From Pseudomonadota bacterium (GTDB taxonomy: Bacteria > Pseudomonadota > Gammaproteobacteria > Pseudomonadales > Pseudohongiellaceae): a stretch of 34,690 nt of DNA. Positions 17,192-26,601 of the stretch are shown here, piece by piece. The notes beneath the pieces were generated by a model. It ran no database searches. It was not told where the DNA came from and worked only from the letters and a program-made list of their open reading frames with translations. Numbering within the stretch: the first letter of the stretch is position 1; each line of letters begins with the position of its first letter. Position numbers and translations under genes: made by a program. Location of the stretch: the NCBI GenBank assembly GCA_027621405.1, contig JAQCBT010000027.1, positions 1 to 34,690 of the forward strand, read 5' to 3'.

Positions 17192-18478
17192 ATGAAACGC
17201 AGAAATTTCCTCAAGACACTGACCGGCTTTGGCGTTGCAGGCATATTACCCATGTCCCTGGTCAGGCCCGCTTTTGGTGCCACCCCGGACCGATTCCTGA
17301 TTACCATCAGCGCCACCGGCGGCTGGGATCCTACGAGTCTCATCGATCCCAAGGGCGATGCCCAGCGCAGCGACGGTCTGGGCCCGGTCAATAACTATTC
17401 AGCGAGCGAGATAAAGAGTGCCGGCAATATCCTGTATGCCCCCTACCCCAATACGGTGGAAGGGCCAGCTGGAGATTCGAGTGGTCATTTCGATAACTTC
17501 TTCGCTAAACATTACCAGCGCCTGCTGGTGATAAACGGAATCGATACCCAAACCAACGGCCATGACAGCGGTCGACGTTTCGTATGGAGCGGTAAACTCG
17601 AAGAAGGTTATCCCACCATTGCTGCGCTGGCGGCAGCACCCTATGCAGACCAGCCCATGGCATTCATCTCCAATGGCGGCTATGACTTCACAGCATCACT
17701 GGTAGCCCCGGTGCGCACATCAGGCGCGGCTACTTTTACTCAACTCGCATACCCTAATAGTCAGTTCCCTGGCGACCCAGACTTGCAGGGTCTGGGCTTC
17801 TTCAGCACGGCTTCCTATAGCGCCATTCAACAGGCAAGGGAGCAGCGCCTCACCCGCCTGCGCGTAGCAGAGTCCCTCCCAAAACGACAAAGGCAGATGG
17901 ATCAATTACAAACAGTGCGTAACACCGACGTAGAGCTACAGACCCTGCTCAACTATTTACCGGACGAAGTGTCCGATGGCCTGCAGGGTCAGGCCGAAAT
18001 TGCCCTGGCAGCCTTTGCCTCCGGCCTCGCCGTCAGCGCCAATCTCAACGCCGGTGGCTTCGACACCCATGGCGACCACGATGCGGACCATACCAACAGT
18101 CTTACCCAACTGCTGGAGGGTATCGATCATCTGTGGGACCAGATCGAGGCCCAGGGATTACAGGACAAGGTTACGGTGGTTGTGGGATCAGACTTCGGTC
18201 GCACACCTTTTTATAACGAGGGTGATGGCAAGGATCACTGGAACATCACCTCCATCATGGCTATGGGTGCAGGCATCACCGGTAACCGGGTGATCGGTGC
18301 CACGGATGAGAATTTCGAAGCGCTCACACTCAATCCATCAAACCTGCAACTGGACAACAACGGCATATTCATCACCCCGCAACACATTCATCGCTCACTG
18401 CGGGATTTTCTCGGAGTGACTGCTGAGCTGGACAAGCTGTTCCCCATAGGCGCAGAGAAGCTCGACCTGTTTGGCTAG
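17192..18478 (+). CDS. DUF1501 family Tat-exported protein
   Basis: This 428-residue protein starts at ATG 17192, preceded by GGGAGAAGAG. An open frame extends upstream to 16769, but that part lies inside the preceding gene. It opens with a twin-arginine signal (MKRRNFLKTLTGFG) cut near AFGA. DUF1501 hallmarks are GGFDTHGDHDADH, VVVGSDFGRTPFYNEGDGKDHW and MAMGAGITGNRVIG. The family shares the alkaline phosphatase/sulfatase fold, but its activity is not established. The gene follows the di-heme cytochrome gene by 19 bases, so the pair is one operon and the products probably meet in the periplasm. Confidence 0.85.
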   Translation: MKRRNFLKTLTGFGVAGILPMSLVRPAFGATPDRFLITISATGGWDPTSLIDPKGDAQRSDGLGPVNNYSASEIKSAGNILYAPYPNTVEGPAGDSSGHFDNFFAKHYQRLLVINGIDTQTNGHDSGRRFVWSGKLEEGYPTIAALAAAPYADQPMAFISNGGYDFTASLVAPVRTSGAATFTQLAYPNSQFPGDPDLQGLGFFSTASYSAIQQAREQRLTRLRVAESLPKRQRQMDQLQTVRNTDVELQTLLNYLPDEVSDGLQGQAEIALAAFASGLAVSANLNAGGFDTHGDHDADHTNSLTQLLEGIDHLWDQIEAQGLQDKVTVVVGSDFGRTPFYNEGDGKDHWNITSIMAMGAGITGNRVIGATDENFEALTLNPSNLQLDNNGIFITPQHIHRSLRDFLGVTAELDKLFPIGAEKLDLFG

Positions 18479-18530
18479 CACCTTGACTCAAGCGCCAGAA
18501 CTGGACTGGCAATCATCAAGCCGTGTAACC

Positions 18531-18564
18531 TTCCTCAGCATCGAATATCCCGATCGCTGAGGAA
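18531..18564 (+). promoter_or_regulatory. Hairpin masking the M28 gene ribosome-binding site
   Basis: TTCCTCAGC (18531-18539) pairs perfectly with GCTGAGGAA (18556-18564). Four further pairs (ATCG with CGAT) form across one bulged C, leaving a 7-base loop. The right arm contains the GAGGAA Shine-Dalgarno sequence, three bases before the ATG at 18568. Folding would hide the ribosome-binding site. No T run follows, so it is not a standard terminator. Confidence 0.6.
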
Positions 18565-18567
18565 GCC

Positions 18568-20265
18568 ATGTTAGCCAGAACCACCGCCTTTGGAATTATT
18601 ACCCTAGTCCTGCTCACCGCCTGCGGCGAATCCTCCACCGAAACAAGTAGCTCAACAACTCCTGCTGACGCCGGAATAGCAGAGGGCGCTCCCGCCCGCT
18701 CCGACCTAGAAGCCATGTTGCACCAGCATGTAGCAATCCTGGCATCTGACGAATATGAGGGCCGGGCGCCAGCTACAGCGGGTGAAGAGAAAACCATCAA
18801 CTACCTGCGACGGCAGTTCCAGGACCTGGGCATTGCACCGGGCAATGGCGACTCCTATTTCCAGCCGGTGGAAGTTACCGAGATCACCACGCGGGGCGAA
18901 CCCGCCCTCTCTATTCAAGGCAGCGACTACCAGGCCACCCTGGCCTATGGCGAGCAACAGGTGGTCGGTACGACACAACAAATCCCATTTGTCACGGTAC
19001 AGGGCAGCGAGATGGTATTCGTGGGCTATGGCATCGTGGCGCCTGAACGGGGCTGGAATGATTACGCCGGCATCGACGTAACAGACAAGACCGTGGTCAT
19101 CCTGGTGAACGATCCGGGTTATGCAACACAGGATCCTGAATTGTTCAATGGCAACGCCATGACCTATTACGGGCGTTGGACCTATAAATATGAAGAAGCT
19201 GCGCGCCAGGGTGCCGCGGCCGCGATCATTGTCCACGAGACCGGGCCCGCGGGCTATGGTTGGGAGGTGGTGAACAATAGCTGGACCGGACCACAGATAG
19301 GACTCACTGCTGCCAACCTCAACGGCGACCGCGCCGAGATCGAAGGCTGGGTCACCCTGGAAAGTGCATTGGACATATTCGATGGTGCCGGGCTGGATTA
19401 CTACGCGTTAAAGGAAGCGGCCGCCCAACCCGGATTCACCGCCGTTCCCATGTCGGACCTGCGCATCAATGTGACGGTGGAGAATGCCGTGCGCACGTCT
19501 ACCTCGCAGAATGTCATCGCCATGATTCCGGGTACGGAGCGACCTGATGAGACCATCATCTACACGGCGCACTGGGATCATCTCGGCGTCGTACCGGAAC
19601 TGGAGGGTGACCAGATATTCAACGGCGCGGTGGACAATGCCACCGGTACCGCCGCACTGCTCGCATTGGCGAAACTGCACTCTGAAGTGCCCGCTCAGGA
19701 GAGGAGCATCGTCTTCCTGGCCGTTACCGCTGAGGAGTCGGGGCTGCTGGGCTCACAGTGGTATGCGGAGCATCCCATCTTCCCCATCGAGACCACCGTG
19801 GCCAATATCAACATGGATGCCATGAACACCAGCGGCCGCACCCGCGACATCATCGTCGTTGGCGCAGGCAGCAGCGAACTGGAGGATTACCTGGAAGTGG
19901 CGGCTGCCAGTCAGAATCGTTATCTGCGGGATGAAGCCACACCTGAACGTGGCTTCTATTACCGTTCCGATCATTTCAATTTCGCCAAGGTGGGCATTCC
20001 CGCCCTCTATGCCGAGTCCGGTATCGATCACGTCGAGTTTGGCCAGGAGTATGGTACTACCCAGGGCCAGGACTACACCGACAATCGCTATCACCAGCCC
20101 AGCGATGAATACGATCCCGGCTGGGATCTGAGTGGTGGAGTGCAGGATGTCCAGCTCTATTTCGAGATCGCCTCACGGCTGGCCAATGAAGCGACTTTTC
20201 CCAACTGGTATGAAGGCAACGAGTTCAAGTCGATTCGCGATGCCAGTGCCGATCAGCGCCCCTGA
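18568..20265 (+). CDS. M28 family zinc aminopeptidase, lipoprotein
   Basis: This 565-residue protein has a lipoprotein signal with lipobox LLTAC (Cys19). Residues about 130-280 look like a protease-associated (PA) insert (VFVGYGIVAPERGWNDYAGIDV, AAAIIVHETGPAGYGW). The M28 catalytic domain follows, with zinc ligands in TAHWDHLG, GAVDNATGTAALL, TAEESGLLGS, NMDAMN and the final ESGIDHVEFG region. It should remove N-terminal residues from peptides in the periplasm or at the outer membrane. Its ribosome-binding site lies in a strong hairpin, so translation may be controlled. The 5'-nucleotidase gene follows after 73 bases on the same strand. Confidence 0.92.
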   Translation: MLARTTAFGIITLVLLTACGESSTETSSSTTPADAGIAEGAPARSDLEAMLHQHVAILASDEYEGRAPATAGEEKTINYLRRQFQDLGIAPGNGDSYFQPVEVTEITTRGEPALSIQGSDYQATLAYGEQQVVGTTQQIPFVTVQGSEMVFVGYGIVAPERGWNDYAGIDVTDKTVVILVNDPGYATQDPELFNGNAMTYYGRWTYKYEEAARQGAAAAIIVHETGPAGYGWEVVNNSWTGPQIGLTAANLNGDRAEIEGWVTLESALDIFDGAGLDYYALKEAAAQPGFTAVPMSDLRINVTVENAVRTSTSQNVIAMIPGTERPDETIIYTAHWDHLGVVPELEGDQIFNGAVDNATGTAALLALAKLHSEVPAQERSIVFLAVTAEESGLLGSQWYAEHPIFPIETTVANINMDAMNTSGRTRDIIVVGAGSSELEDYLEVAAASQNRYLRDEATPERGFYYRSDHFNFAKVGIPALYAESGIDHVEFGQEYGTTQGQDYTDNRYHQPSDEYDPGWDLSGGVQDVQLYFEIASRLANEATFPNWYEGNEFKSIRDASADQRP

Positions 20266-20338
20266 TAATGAAACCGCAAAGCCCGGGATGTAACAGGCAC
20301 GTCGCATTCCGGTCTTATACTCTGAACCCGGTCATGAA

Positions 20339-21823
20339 TTGACCCAGCATCACTCACCCAGGCACTTCCAGTTGTTCGCACTCAACAGACAATCCCTTCG
20401 ACTGGCCCATCTGACATTCATCAGCCTTTTGCTCAGTAGCTGCCTGACCACAACCAATTCAGACAGCATTCGCGAGGTCACGGTGCTTTACACCAATGAT
20501 GAGCATGGCTGGATGGAAGGCATGGAAGAAGGCCAGAGCGCGGCCAATCTCTACGCGCTGTGGCAGGAGCGTGAGGGCTTCACTGCAGACGGCCCCTTTC
20601 TTGTATTGAGCGGCGGCGACAACTGGACCGGCCCCGCCATCTCTACCTGGACCGAGGGCGAGAGCATGGTGGAAGTGATGAATGCCATGGACTATGACGC
20701 CTCTGCAGTGGGCAATCATGAATTCGATTTCGGCCTTGCCGCATTTGCAGAACGCGCCGCAGAAGCCACCTACCCTTACCTCAGCAGCAACACCCGCTGG
20801 CGCCAGAACAATGCTGTACCCGACAATATTGGTATCTTGCCGTACACCATAAAGACAGTGAACGACATCAGTTTCGGCATCATCGGTTTGACCACCCTCG
20901 ACACACCCACCACGACCAATCCTCTCAATGTGGCCGAACTCGACTTCATCGACTATGAACAGGCCCTGCGCGAAACGGCACCTGCGGTTCGCAACAACGA
21001 CGTCGACCTGCTGCTGGTAATCGCACACGTCTGCATCGATGAACTGGAACCGCTAATTCGCGCCACCCAGGACCTGGGCATTGCCATGATGGGGGCAGGA
21101 CATTGCAACGAGTTGGAAGCGAGGCGGGTGAGGGACACCTTGTTGCTGGGAGGTGGTTTCCACTTCACCGCTTACGCCAAAGTCTCATTCACCTACGACA
21201 CGGCCAACGACCGCTTGTTACGCAGCCGCTTTGCAACCAATGAATCCGCCTTTGACGAGGAAGCGCCAGCGATCGCGAGCCTCGTGAGCAGGTGGTCTGA
21301 ACAGACTGAAGGGATTCTCTCGGAGCCGGTGGCCTGGCTCGCGAGTCCCGTTGCACGCCGCAGCGAAGAACTGGAGCAGGCAGTAGTCAATTCCTGGCTG
21401 CTGGCCGACAGCACCGCCGATGTGGCAATCACCAATGCCGGCGGCATCCGTATCGACCTGCCAGCCGGTGAAATCAATGTCGGCACAGTGGTCGCATTGA
21501 TGCCCTTCGACAACACCATCATCGCCGTGAACGTTAGCGGCGCCGTGCTTCGCGAAGCACTGGAGAATGGCACCAGACCTGTCGTGGGTGGAGTGCAAAG
21601 GCGAGGAGACGGCTGGGTACTCAGCCGTAGCGGACAGCCTCTCTCCGATTCCGACTCCTATCGCGTACTCGTCAACAGCTTCATGTACGCAGGCGGCGAT
21701 GGCTATACCATGCTACCGGAGGCCGATCCTGATGGCTTCGATACGGGAATCAACTACCGGCAGCCGTTTCAGGATTGGTTGCAGAGCCAGGGCAGTTCCG
21801 CTTCCAATCCCTTCAACTTCTAA
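20339..21823 (+). CDS. 5'-nucleotidase/UDP-sugar hydrolase family lipoprotein
   Basis: This 494-residue protein has the metallophosphatase motifs of the UshA-type family: LYTNDEHGWMEG, SGGDNWTG, AVGNHEFDFG, IAHV and GAGHCNE. The C-terminal substrate domain has ITNAGGIRIDLPAGEINVGTVVALMPFDN. A hydrophobic stretch with the lipobox LLSSC indicates a lipoprotein. The frame opens with TTG at 20339; an in-frame TTG at 20372 is an alternative, and no strong ribosome-binding site distinguishes them. The nearby ATG at 20334 is out of frame and stops at once. It would dephosphorylate extracellular nucleotides to nucleosides for uptake and phosphate supply. Confidence 0.88.
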   Translation: MTQHHSPRHFQLFALNRQSLRLAHLTFISLLLSSCLTTTNSDSIREVTVLYTNDEHGWMEGMEEGQSAANLYALWQEREGFTADGPFLVLSGGDNWTGPAISTWTEGESMVEVMNAMDYDASAVGNHEFDFGLAAFAERAAEATYPYLSSNTRWRQNNAVPDNIGILPYTIKTVNDISFGIIGLTTLDTPTTTNPLNVAELDFIDYEQALRETAPAVRNNDVDLLLVIAHVCIDELEPLIRATQDLGIAMMGAGHCNELEARRVRDTLLLGGGFHFTAYAKVSFTYDTANDRLLRSRFATNESAFDEEAPAIASLVSRWSEQTEGILSEPVAWLASPVARRSEELEQAVVNSWLLADSTADVAITNAGGIRIDLPAGEINVGTVVALMPFDNTIIAVNVSGAVLREALENGTRPVVGGVQRRGDGWVLSRSGQPLSDSDSYRVLVNSFMYAGGDGYTMLPEADPDGFDTGINYRQPFQDWLQSQGSSASNPFNF

Positions 21824-21835
21824 GCCTTTTTCAGG

Positions 21836-24800
21836 CTAGCGCAATCCTCGGGCAGTCCGGTCTTCCAATGGGGGTGCGGGAGTGATTCGTGGTGGCGCAT
21901 CGTCGAGCATCTCCATCAACTGCTCCACCAATTCCTCGATCTGCGGATCACGGCCAGCCGCCAGCACCGTCGGATCATCCCATATCTCGGTGTCGGGACT
22001 GACACCCTCGCCTTCCCAGAACCAGTGGCCGTCGTTGTCATACAGGCGCGCGCCGGGCACGGTGATGCCGCCGCCGTCAATCAGGGTGTGACCGGTTGCC
22101 GGGCCGACGAGAATACCCATGGTGTTTTCACCGACTATGGGGCCGGCTTCCAGTTCCTGGAATGCCCAGGGCAGGCCGTCACCGCCGGAGGCGGCCCAGC
22201 CGTTAATCAACATGCCTAACACGGGCGAACCGGGTTTCGGTGGCTGGGTCTGGTCCTTGCCGTGGCGCCAGTGCAGGTTGTAGACAACGGGGCGCTGCAT
22301 CAGCTCCAGGAAGCGGTCTGCCAGTTGGCCACCGCCGTTGAAGCGTTCATCGATAACGAAGCCTTCCTTGTCCAACTGACCGTAGAACATACGCACCAGT
22401 TCCAGTTGGCCCCGGTCGGCGGTGTTGGTCATGTACACATAACCCAGGCGACCACCGGACAGCTCATCCACCAACTTGCGGTTACCCTCTATCCATTCCA
22501 GGTTGCGCAGCAGGTTTTCCTCGTTGCGGGTCAAGGCCTCAACGGTGACCGAACGGGCGTCTTCCTGTTCGCCACTGGTGCTCACCAGCAGGGACACGGT
22601 CTCGCCGGATAAACCTTCGAAGGGTGCATAAGGATCTTTTGACGTATCCAGCCGCATGCCATTCACGGCGAGAATATAGTCGCCTTCATTCACATTCATG
22701 CCGGTGACATCGAAAGGTGACCGCACCTCGGTGTCCCAGGAAGCGGGACGCACTATCCGTCCGATGCGATAGAGGCTTCCGTCCTGCTCGAAGTCTATGC
22801 CCAGGAAACCCGTTTCCCGCGACTCCACGTCTTCCACATCACCCTCGCGCACGTAAGTGTGACCGGCACTGGTTTCGCCCAGCAGGTGAAACTGGATGTT
22901 CTGCACATCCCAGCGGGTGCGGGCATCCGCTAATAGCTCGCCATACTGGGTATAGAGAGCATTCCAGTCCAGGCCATGCATATTGGGGTCATAGAAGAAG
23001 TCCCGATAACGGCGCCAGGTGTCATCATAAATCTGTTGCCATTCTTCCCTGGGAACAAGGTTCATCACAAGGCCGTCGGTCGGCACCGCGTCTTCCAGGC
23101 GTTGCTCCGGATTGGGCTCGACAATGCCATAGCGATTGTTGCTGCGCACCAACAAGGCCTTCCCATCCGCGGTCTGCACGGCAGACTGCACGTCACTCAG
23201 GATACTTTTCTCTTCCTGCTCCTCGATGTCGTAGAACATGAGCACAGGATCGCCTCCGCCTGCACCGGTATTGGCAAAGCGGATATACGCGAGCTTACCT
23301 TCGAATGCCATCAGGCGACCGAGATTGCCGGGGTCTGGCGGTAGCAGTTGCAGGCGGGATTCCATGTCATTGAAATCGATTGCCACGGCGACCTCTGCAT
23401 CATCATTACCCTCTTCGCCCTCTTCGCCATCCTCGTCCCCGGACGCATCGTCCGGGTCTTCATCCTCGACTGTGAATTCATCGTTTGCCACAGGCAGCAG
23501 GCTGGGCGCATCGGTAGTCAGGCTGATCGCCGCGATCTTCGTCGCATTGGGATAGGTCCAGGTCTGGTCGAGATCGGAATACACTGCCACCATGCTGCGA
23601 TCGCTGTGGAAGAACAGGTACTTGCCATCGGCGCTGAAGGTCGGGTTTTCATCGGAATAGTAGCCGCTGGTAACACGATGGGTTTCATCTTCCACCGCGT
23701 CATAGATAAAGATGGCGAAATTGGCATTCTCCTGGCCAAGTTCAAATGCCAGCCAGCGTGAGTCAGGCGACCAACTCATGACATAGCCGTAACGGGAACC
23801 ATGTCCGAGGTTCCACAAGGTATTGCCCGCCTCCGATATGGCGCCTGATTCCACATCCACTACATAGACCGTGTTGGTGTGATCGATGAAGCTGAGCTTG
23901 CTGCTGTCTGGGGACCAGAACAGGCGATAGCCGAATCCGCCACCACGGTTCGTGAGTTGCCGGCCACTGGCATTGCCATCGGGGGATTGCAGGTAGATCT
24001 CGTATTCGCCTCCCCTGTCACTCCAGTATGCCACCCACTTGCCATCCGGCGACCAGGCCGGGCTGTGATCCAGCGCACCACTGCTCTGGGTCAGGTTAAT
24101 CGTGAAACCTTCCTCTGCCGGCACATTGAACAGTTCACCCCGCGCTTCGAATACCACCCGCTTACCTTCCGGCGACGCGGTCATGCTGGCGATACTGCGA
24201 CTGACATCTTCGGCATGGGGAATCTCCGCCGCCAGATCGCTCACCACCGAGACCTGCACGGGTCGCGGATCGAGATTCTCTGCATCCATCAGGTACAACT
24301 CGCCACCGGCCTCGAAGACCAGTTCGCTGTCGCTGGCACCGAGATAGGAAATATCGAAGTCTTCGAACTCGGTTATCTGGGAACTGGAACCTTCCTCGAT
24401 GTCATAGGACCAGATGTTGAGCCGCATATTGGCGTCCTGGTCAGAGAGATAGAAGATCTTGTCGCCGAGCCAGATGGGCTTGGCATCGATGGCATCGCTG
24501 TCGGTAATATTGATCGCCGTGTTGTTACCCAGATCGTACACATAGATATCAGAGGAGTAGCCGCCGCGGTAACGCTTGAAGGGACGGTCCTCTGCCAGAC
24601 GCGTGACGTAGGCCAGCTGATTGCCATCGGGGGAGAAACTGCCCATCTCCCCATAGGGCACGGTAAGCATCTCCGGCAGTCCACCGGTCTTGTCCACGAC
24701 AAACAACCTGCGAACCCGCTGGGTGCCGCTGGCTCGTGGCGAGGCAAACAGGATGTGCTGCCCGTCGGGATGCCAGGCCACCATGCGATCCGGATGGGAT

Positions 24801-25111
24801 TGATAGGTTACCCTGGTGGGCACGCCACCGGTAACCGGAACCACATAGACATCCTCGTTACCGTTATAACTGGCAGTATAGGCAATCTCTGAACCATCGG
24901 GCGAGAAGCGAGGATAGGATTCCTCGCCGGGAGAATCCGTCAACTGCACAGCCGTACCTCCCTCCTTCGCAACCAGCCACACGTCCCCCCCATACACGAA
25001 AGTGATCTGCTCCGTAGACACATCCATGTAGCGCATCAACCGCGCATTGATCTGCGCATCGGCCGCCAGCGGGAATATCATCAAACATAGTACTAGACTA
25101 ACATTCTTCAT
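21836..25111 (-). CDS. Tricorn-type S41 protease, exported
   Basis: From Met 25111 the protein is 1091 residues with a clean Sec signal (MKNVSLVLCLMIFPLAADAQ). The frame extends 11 codons upstream, but this start has a GGGTGTCC sequence before it and gives a proper signal. The N-terminal two thirds are WD/TolB-like propeller repeats (FSPDGSEIAYTASYNGNEDVY, WSPDGKWVAYWSDRGGEYEIY). A very acidic insert lies near 23390-23480. A PDZ-like domain and the S41 catalytic domain follow, with TSAGHTYVREGD (catalytic His) and NGWAASGGDG (Ser at about residue 975). It degrades peptides in the periplasm. The hydrolase gene upstream ends 25 bases before it, so the two are probably co-transcribed. Confidence 0.92.
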   Translation of the reverse strand: MKNVSLVLCLMIFPLAADAQINARLMRYMDVSTEQITFVYGGDVWLVAKEGGTAVQLTDSPGEESYPRFSPDGSEIAYTASYNGNEDVYVVPVTGGVPTRVTYQSHPDRMVAWHPDGQHILFASPRASGTQRVRRLFVVDKTGGLPEMLTVPYGEMGSFSPDGNQLAYVTRLAEDRPFKRYRGGYSSDIYVYDLGNNTAINITDSDAIDAKPIWLGDKIFYLSDQDANMRLNIWSYDIEEGSSSQITEFEDFDISYLGASDSELVFEAGGELYLMDAENLDPRPVQVSVVSDLAAEIPHAEDVSRSIASMTASPEGKRVVFEARGELFNVPAEEGFTINLTQSSGALDHSPAWSPDGKWVAYWSDRGGEYEIYLQSPDGNASGRQLTNRGGGFGYRLFWSPDSSKLSFIDHTNTVYVVDVESGAISEAGNTLWNLGHGSRYGYVMSWSPDSRWLAFELGQENANFAIFIYDAVEDETHRVTSGYYSDENPTFSADGKYLFFHSDRSMVAVYSDLDQTWTYPNATKIAAISLTTDAPSLLPVANDEFTVEDEDPDDASGDEDGEEGEEGNDDAEVAVAIDFNDMESRLQLLPPDPGNLGRLMAFEGKLAYIRFANTGAGGGDPVLMFYDIEEQEEKSILSDVQSAVQTADGKALLVRSNNRYGIVEPNPEQRLEDAVPTDGLVMNLVPREEWQQIYDDTWRRYRDFFYDPNMHGLDWNALYTQYGELLADARTRWDVQNIQFHLLGETSAGHTYVREGDVEDVESRETGFLGIDFEQDGSLYRIGRIVRPASWDTEVRSPFDVTGMNVNEGDYILAVNGMRLDTSKDPYAPFEGLSGETVSLLVSTSGEQEDARSVTVEALTRNEENLLRNLEWIEGNRKLVDELSGGRLGYVYMTNTADRGQLELVRMFYGQLDKEGFVIDERFNGGGQLADRFLELMQRPVVYNLHWRHGKDQTQPPKPGSPVLGMLINGWAASGGDGLPWAFQELEAGPIVGENTMGILVGPATGHTLIDGGGITVPGARLYDNDGHWFWEGEGVSPDTEIWDDPTVLAAGRDPQIEELVEQLMEMLDDAPPRITPAPPLEDRTARGLR

Positions 25112-25136
25112 AGGGACACCCTTTTCGATTCTTTGG

Positions 25137-26222
25137 TCAGGCAATCTTGCGTTGCAACCACTCGATAATTACCCGGTTCACTTCTTCCGGCTTTTCCTGC
25201 TGGGTCCAGTGCCCACTTTCCATCACCGTGTGTTTCTCGAGATCAGCGATGAAGTCTTCCATGCCGTTGGCAGAATAAGGAGGCAGTATCACATCATTCT
25301 CCGCACCTATATACAGACAGGGCACATCAATCGTGGACGCCGCATCGGCAAAGACAGCCCCCATGCGCGGAATCGCGCGGTACCAGTTAAGCCCACCGGT
25401 AAAGCCCGTGGCCTCAAAGGTATCGATGAAGTACTGCATCTCCGCATCCGGCAGGAAAGGTTCGCCGGGTGGATCTTCCCGACTGAGCATGCTCAGAAGA
25501 TCCATCTGCCGTTCAGCAGAATCCGTCGGCAGCTGCGCGAACGCTTCGGCATTCCAGATTCCAGATCCACCGCCACTCAACACAAACTCGAAGGTCTTGC
25601 GCACATCCGCTTCAAGCACTGCCTCGGCACGCCCAGGCTCCATGAACGTGGCCACATAATAGTTGGGAGTCATCACAATATCGTTGGCACGTGCATCAGC
25701 AGCCGGTGGCAATCCTTCCGGTCGCCCTGCTGCTGTGTTCAGGCCAATCACTCCAAGACAACGCTTCGGATACAGGCGGGGCATAGCCCATACAACCGCC
25801 CCGCCCCAGTCATGCCCGCAGAACACCGCCTTCTCGATGCCCCTGGCATCCATCAGACCCACCAGGTCATCACAGAATATACCGATGTCATACAGCGCCG
25901 GATCCTCCGGCCCGCCGGTCAGGCCATACCCACGCTGATCCGGCGCCAGACAATGAAATCCCGCATTCGCTACAGCCGGTATCTGATTGCGCCAGCTATA
26001 GGCCAATTCCGGAAAACCATGACAGAAGATCACCGCAGGCCCGCTGCCCTGCTCATACACCGCCATCTCAATGCCATTGGTCGGCACAAATTCCGGCACC
26101 GGCATCCCCGGCGCCGCTCTCACCCCACCCCGCTGCCCCAATACCAGCGGCGAACCAAGCAGAGACGCTCCAAGCACAAGGTTTCCAGACAACTGCATGA
26201 ACTGACGGCGATTAATAAACAT
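25137..26222 (-). CDS. Epoxide-hydrolase-like alpha/beta hydrolase, Tat-exported
   Basis: This 361-residue protein begins with a twin-arginine-type signal (NRRQFMQLSGNLVLGASLLG). The alpha/beta-hydrolase fold shows HGFPE (68-72, oxyanion), GHDWGG with nucleophile Asp138, and the catalytic His338 in ESGHWTQQE. The Asp nucleophile and the HGFPE/GHDWGG pair are typical of soluble epoxide hydrolases and some dehalogenases. It would hydrolyse an epoxide or related ester in the periplasm. An exported enzyme of this family is less usual than the cytoplasmic form. The Tricorn gene follows closely on the same strand. The upstream divergent region holds a MITE-like element that may affect its promoter. 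Confidence 0.87.
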   Translation of the reverse strand: MFINRRQFMQLSGNLVLGASLLGSPLVLGQRGGVRAAPGMPVPEFVPTNGIEMAVYEQGSGPAVIFCHGFPELAYSWRNQIPAVANAGFHCLAPDQRGYGLTGGPEDPALYDIGIFCDDLVGLMDARGIEKAVFCGHDWGGAVVWAMPRLYPKRCLGVIGLNTAAGRPEGLPPAADARANDIVMTPNYYVATFMEPGRAEAVLEADVRKTFEFVLSGGGSGIWNAEAFAQLPTDSAERQMDLLSMLSREDPPGEPFLPDAEMQYFIDTFEATGFTGGLNWYRAIPRMGAVFADAASTIDVPCLYIGAENDVILPPYSANGMEDFIADLEKHTVMESGHWTQQEKPEEVNRVIIEWLQRKIA

Positions 26223-26291
26223 ACTAAATCCTGTTTCTCAATTCTGATGGCGACAAACGAAACCTTTCCAATGACTTGCAGTGAATTCGAA

Positions 26292-26523
26292 GTGTACGAC
26301 TGGAGGGGGTTTGCGAGACCGTGCGCGGCAGGGGCAGGAAATTGCTCCTGCATTTCTTGCAGTACCGCCATCCCTGGCGGCCAGACCGCGCCCGAGTCCC
26401 CATGGGTGAGACCGAGCGTCTTGCAAGCGCTAGCTTGCAGCGAGCCTCGAACGACGCCGATCTATGATCGGCGGCTGGGCCCGGGTTCACGACGTGTCTC
26501 GCAAACCCCCTCCAGTCGTGCAC
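26292..26523. mobile_element. MITE-like element with 28-bp terminal inverted repeats
   Basis: The ends (26292-26319 and 26496-26523) are inverted copies with a single mismatch in 28 bases; the inner half reads TGGAGGGGGTTTGCGAGAC. The 232-bp unit has no gene of its own but contains further palindromes: GCAAGC-GCTA-GCTTGC (26423-26438) and GCCGATC-TAT-GATCGGC (26456-26472). I see no clear target-site duplication. It sits between divergent genes, about 70 bases from the hydrolase start and 78 from the DUF3445 start. A miniature transposable element is the simplest reading; a structured RNA or a large REP-type element is the alternative. Confidence 0.6.
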
Positions 26524-26601
26524 CTGCTCCGAAGCACAAGAATCCATTACTTGAACCCGAAGGTATTACAATCACCCCTAAACTAAAAGTATCCTCCACC
26601 A

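Noticed and set aside
21825..21838. AGCCT/AGGCT stem after the 5'-nucleotidase gene
   Set aside because: The stem has only 5 bp and lacks a T run in the right place; it is too weak to call a terminator.
23879..24892. 337-residue plus-strand open frame
   Set aside because: It is antisense to the Tricorn propeller region, whose repeats are clear on the minus strand.
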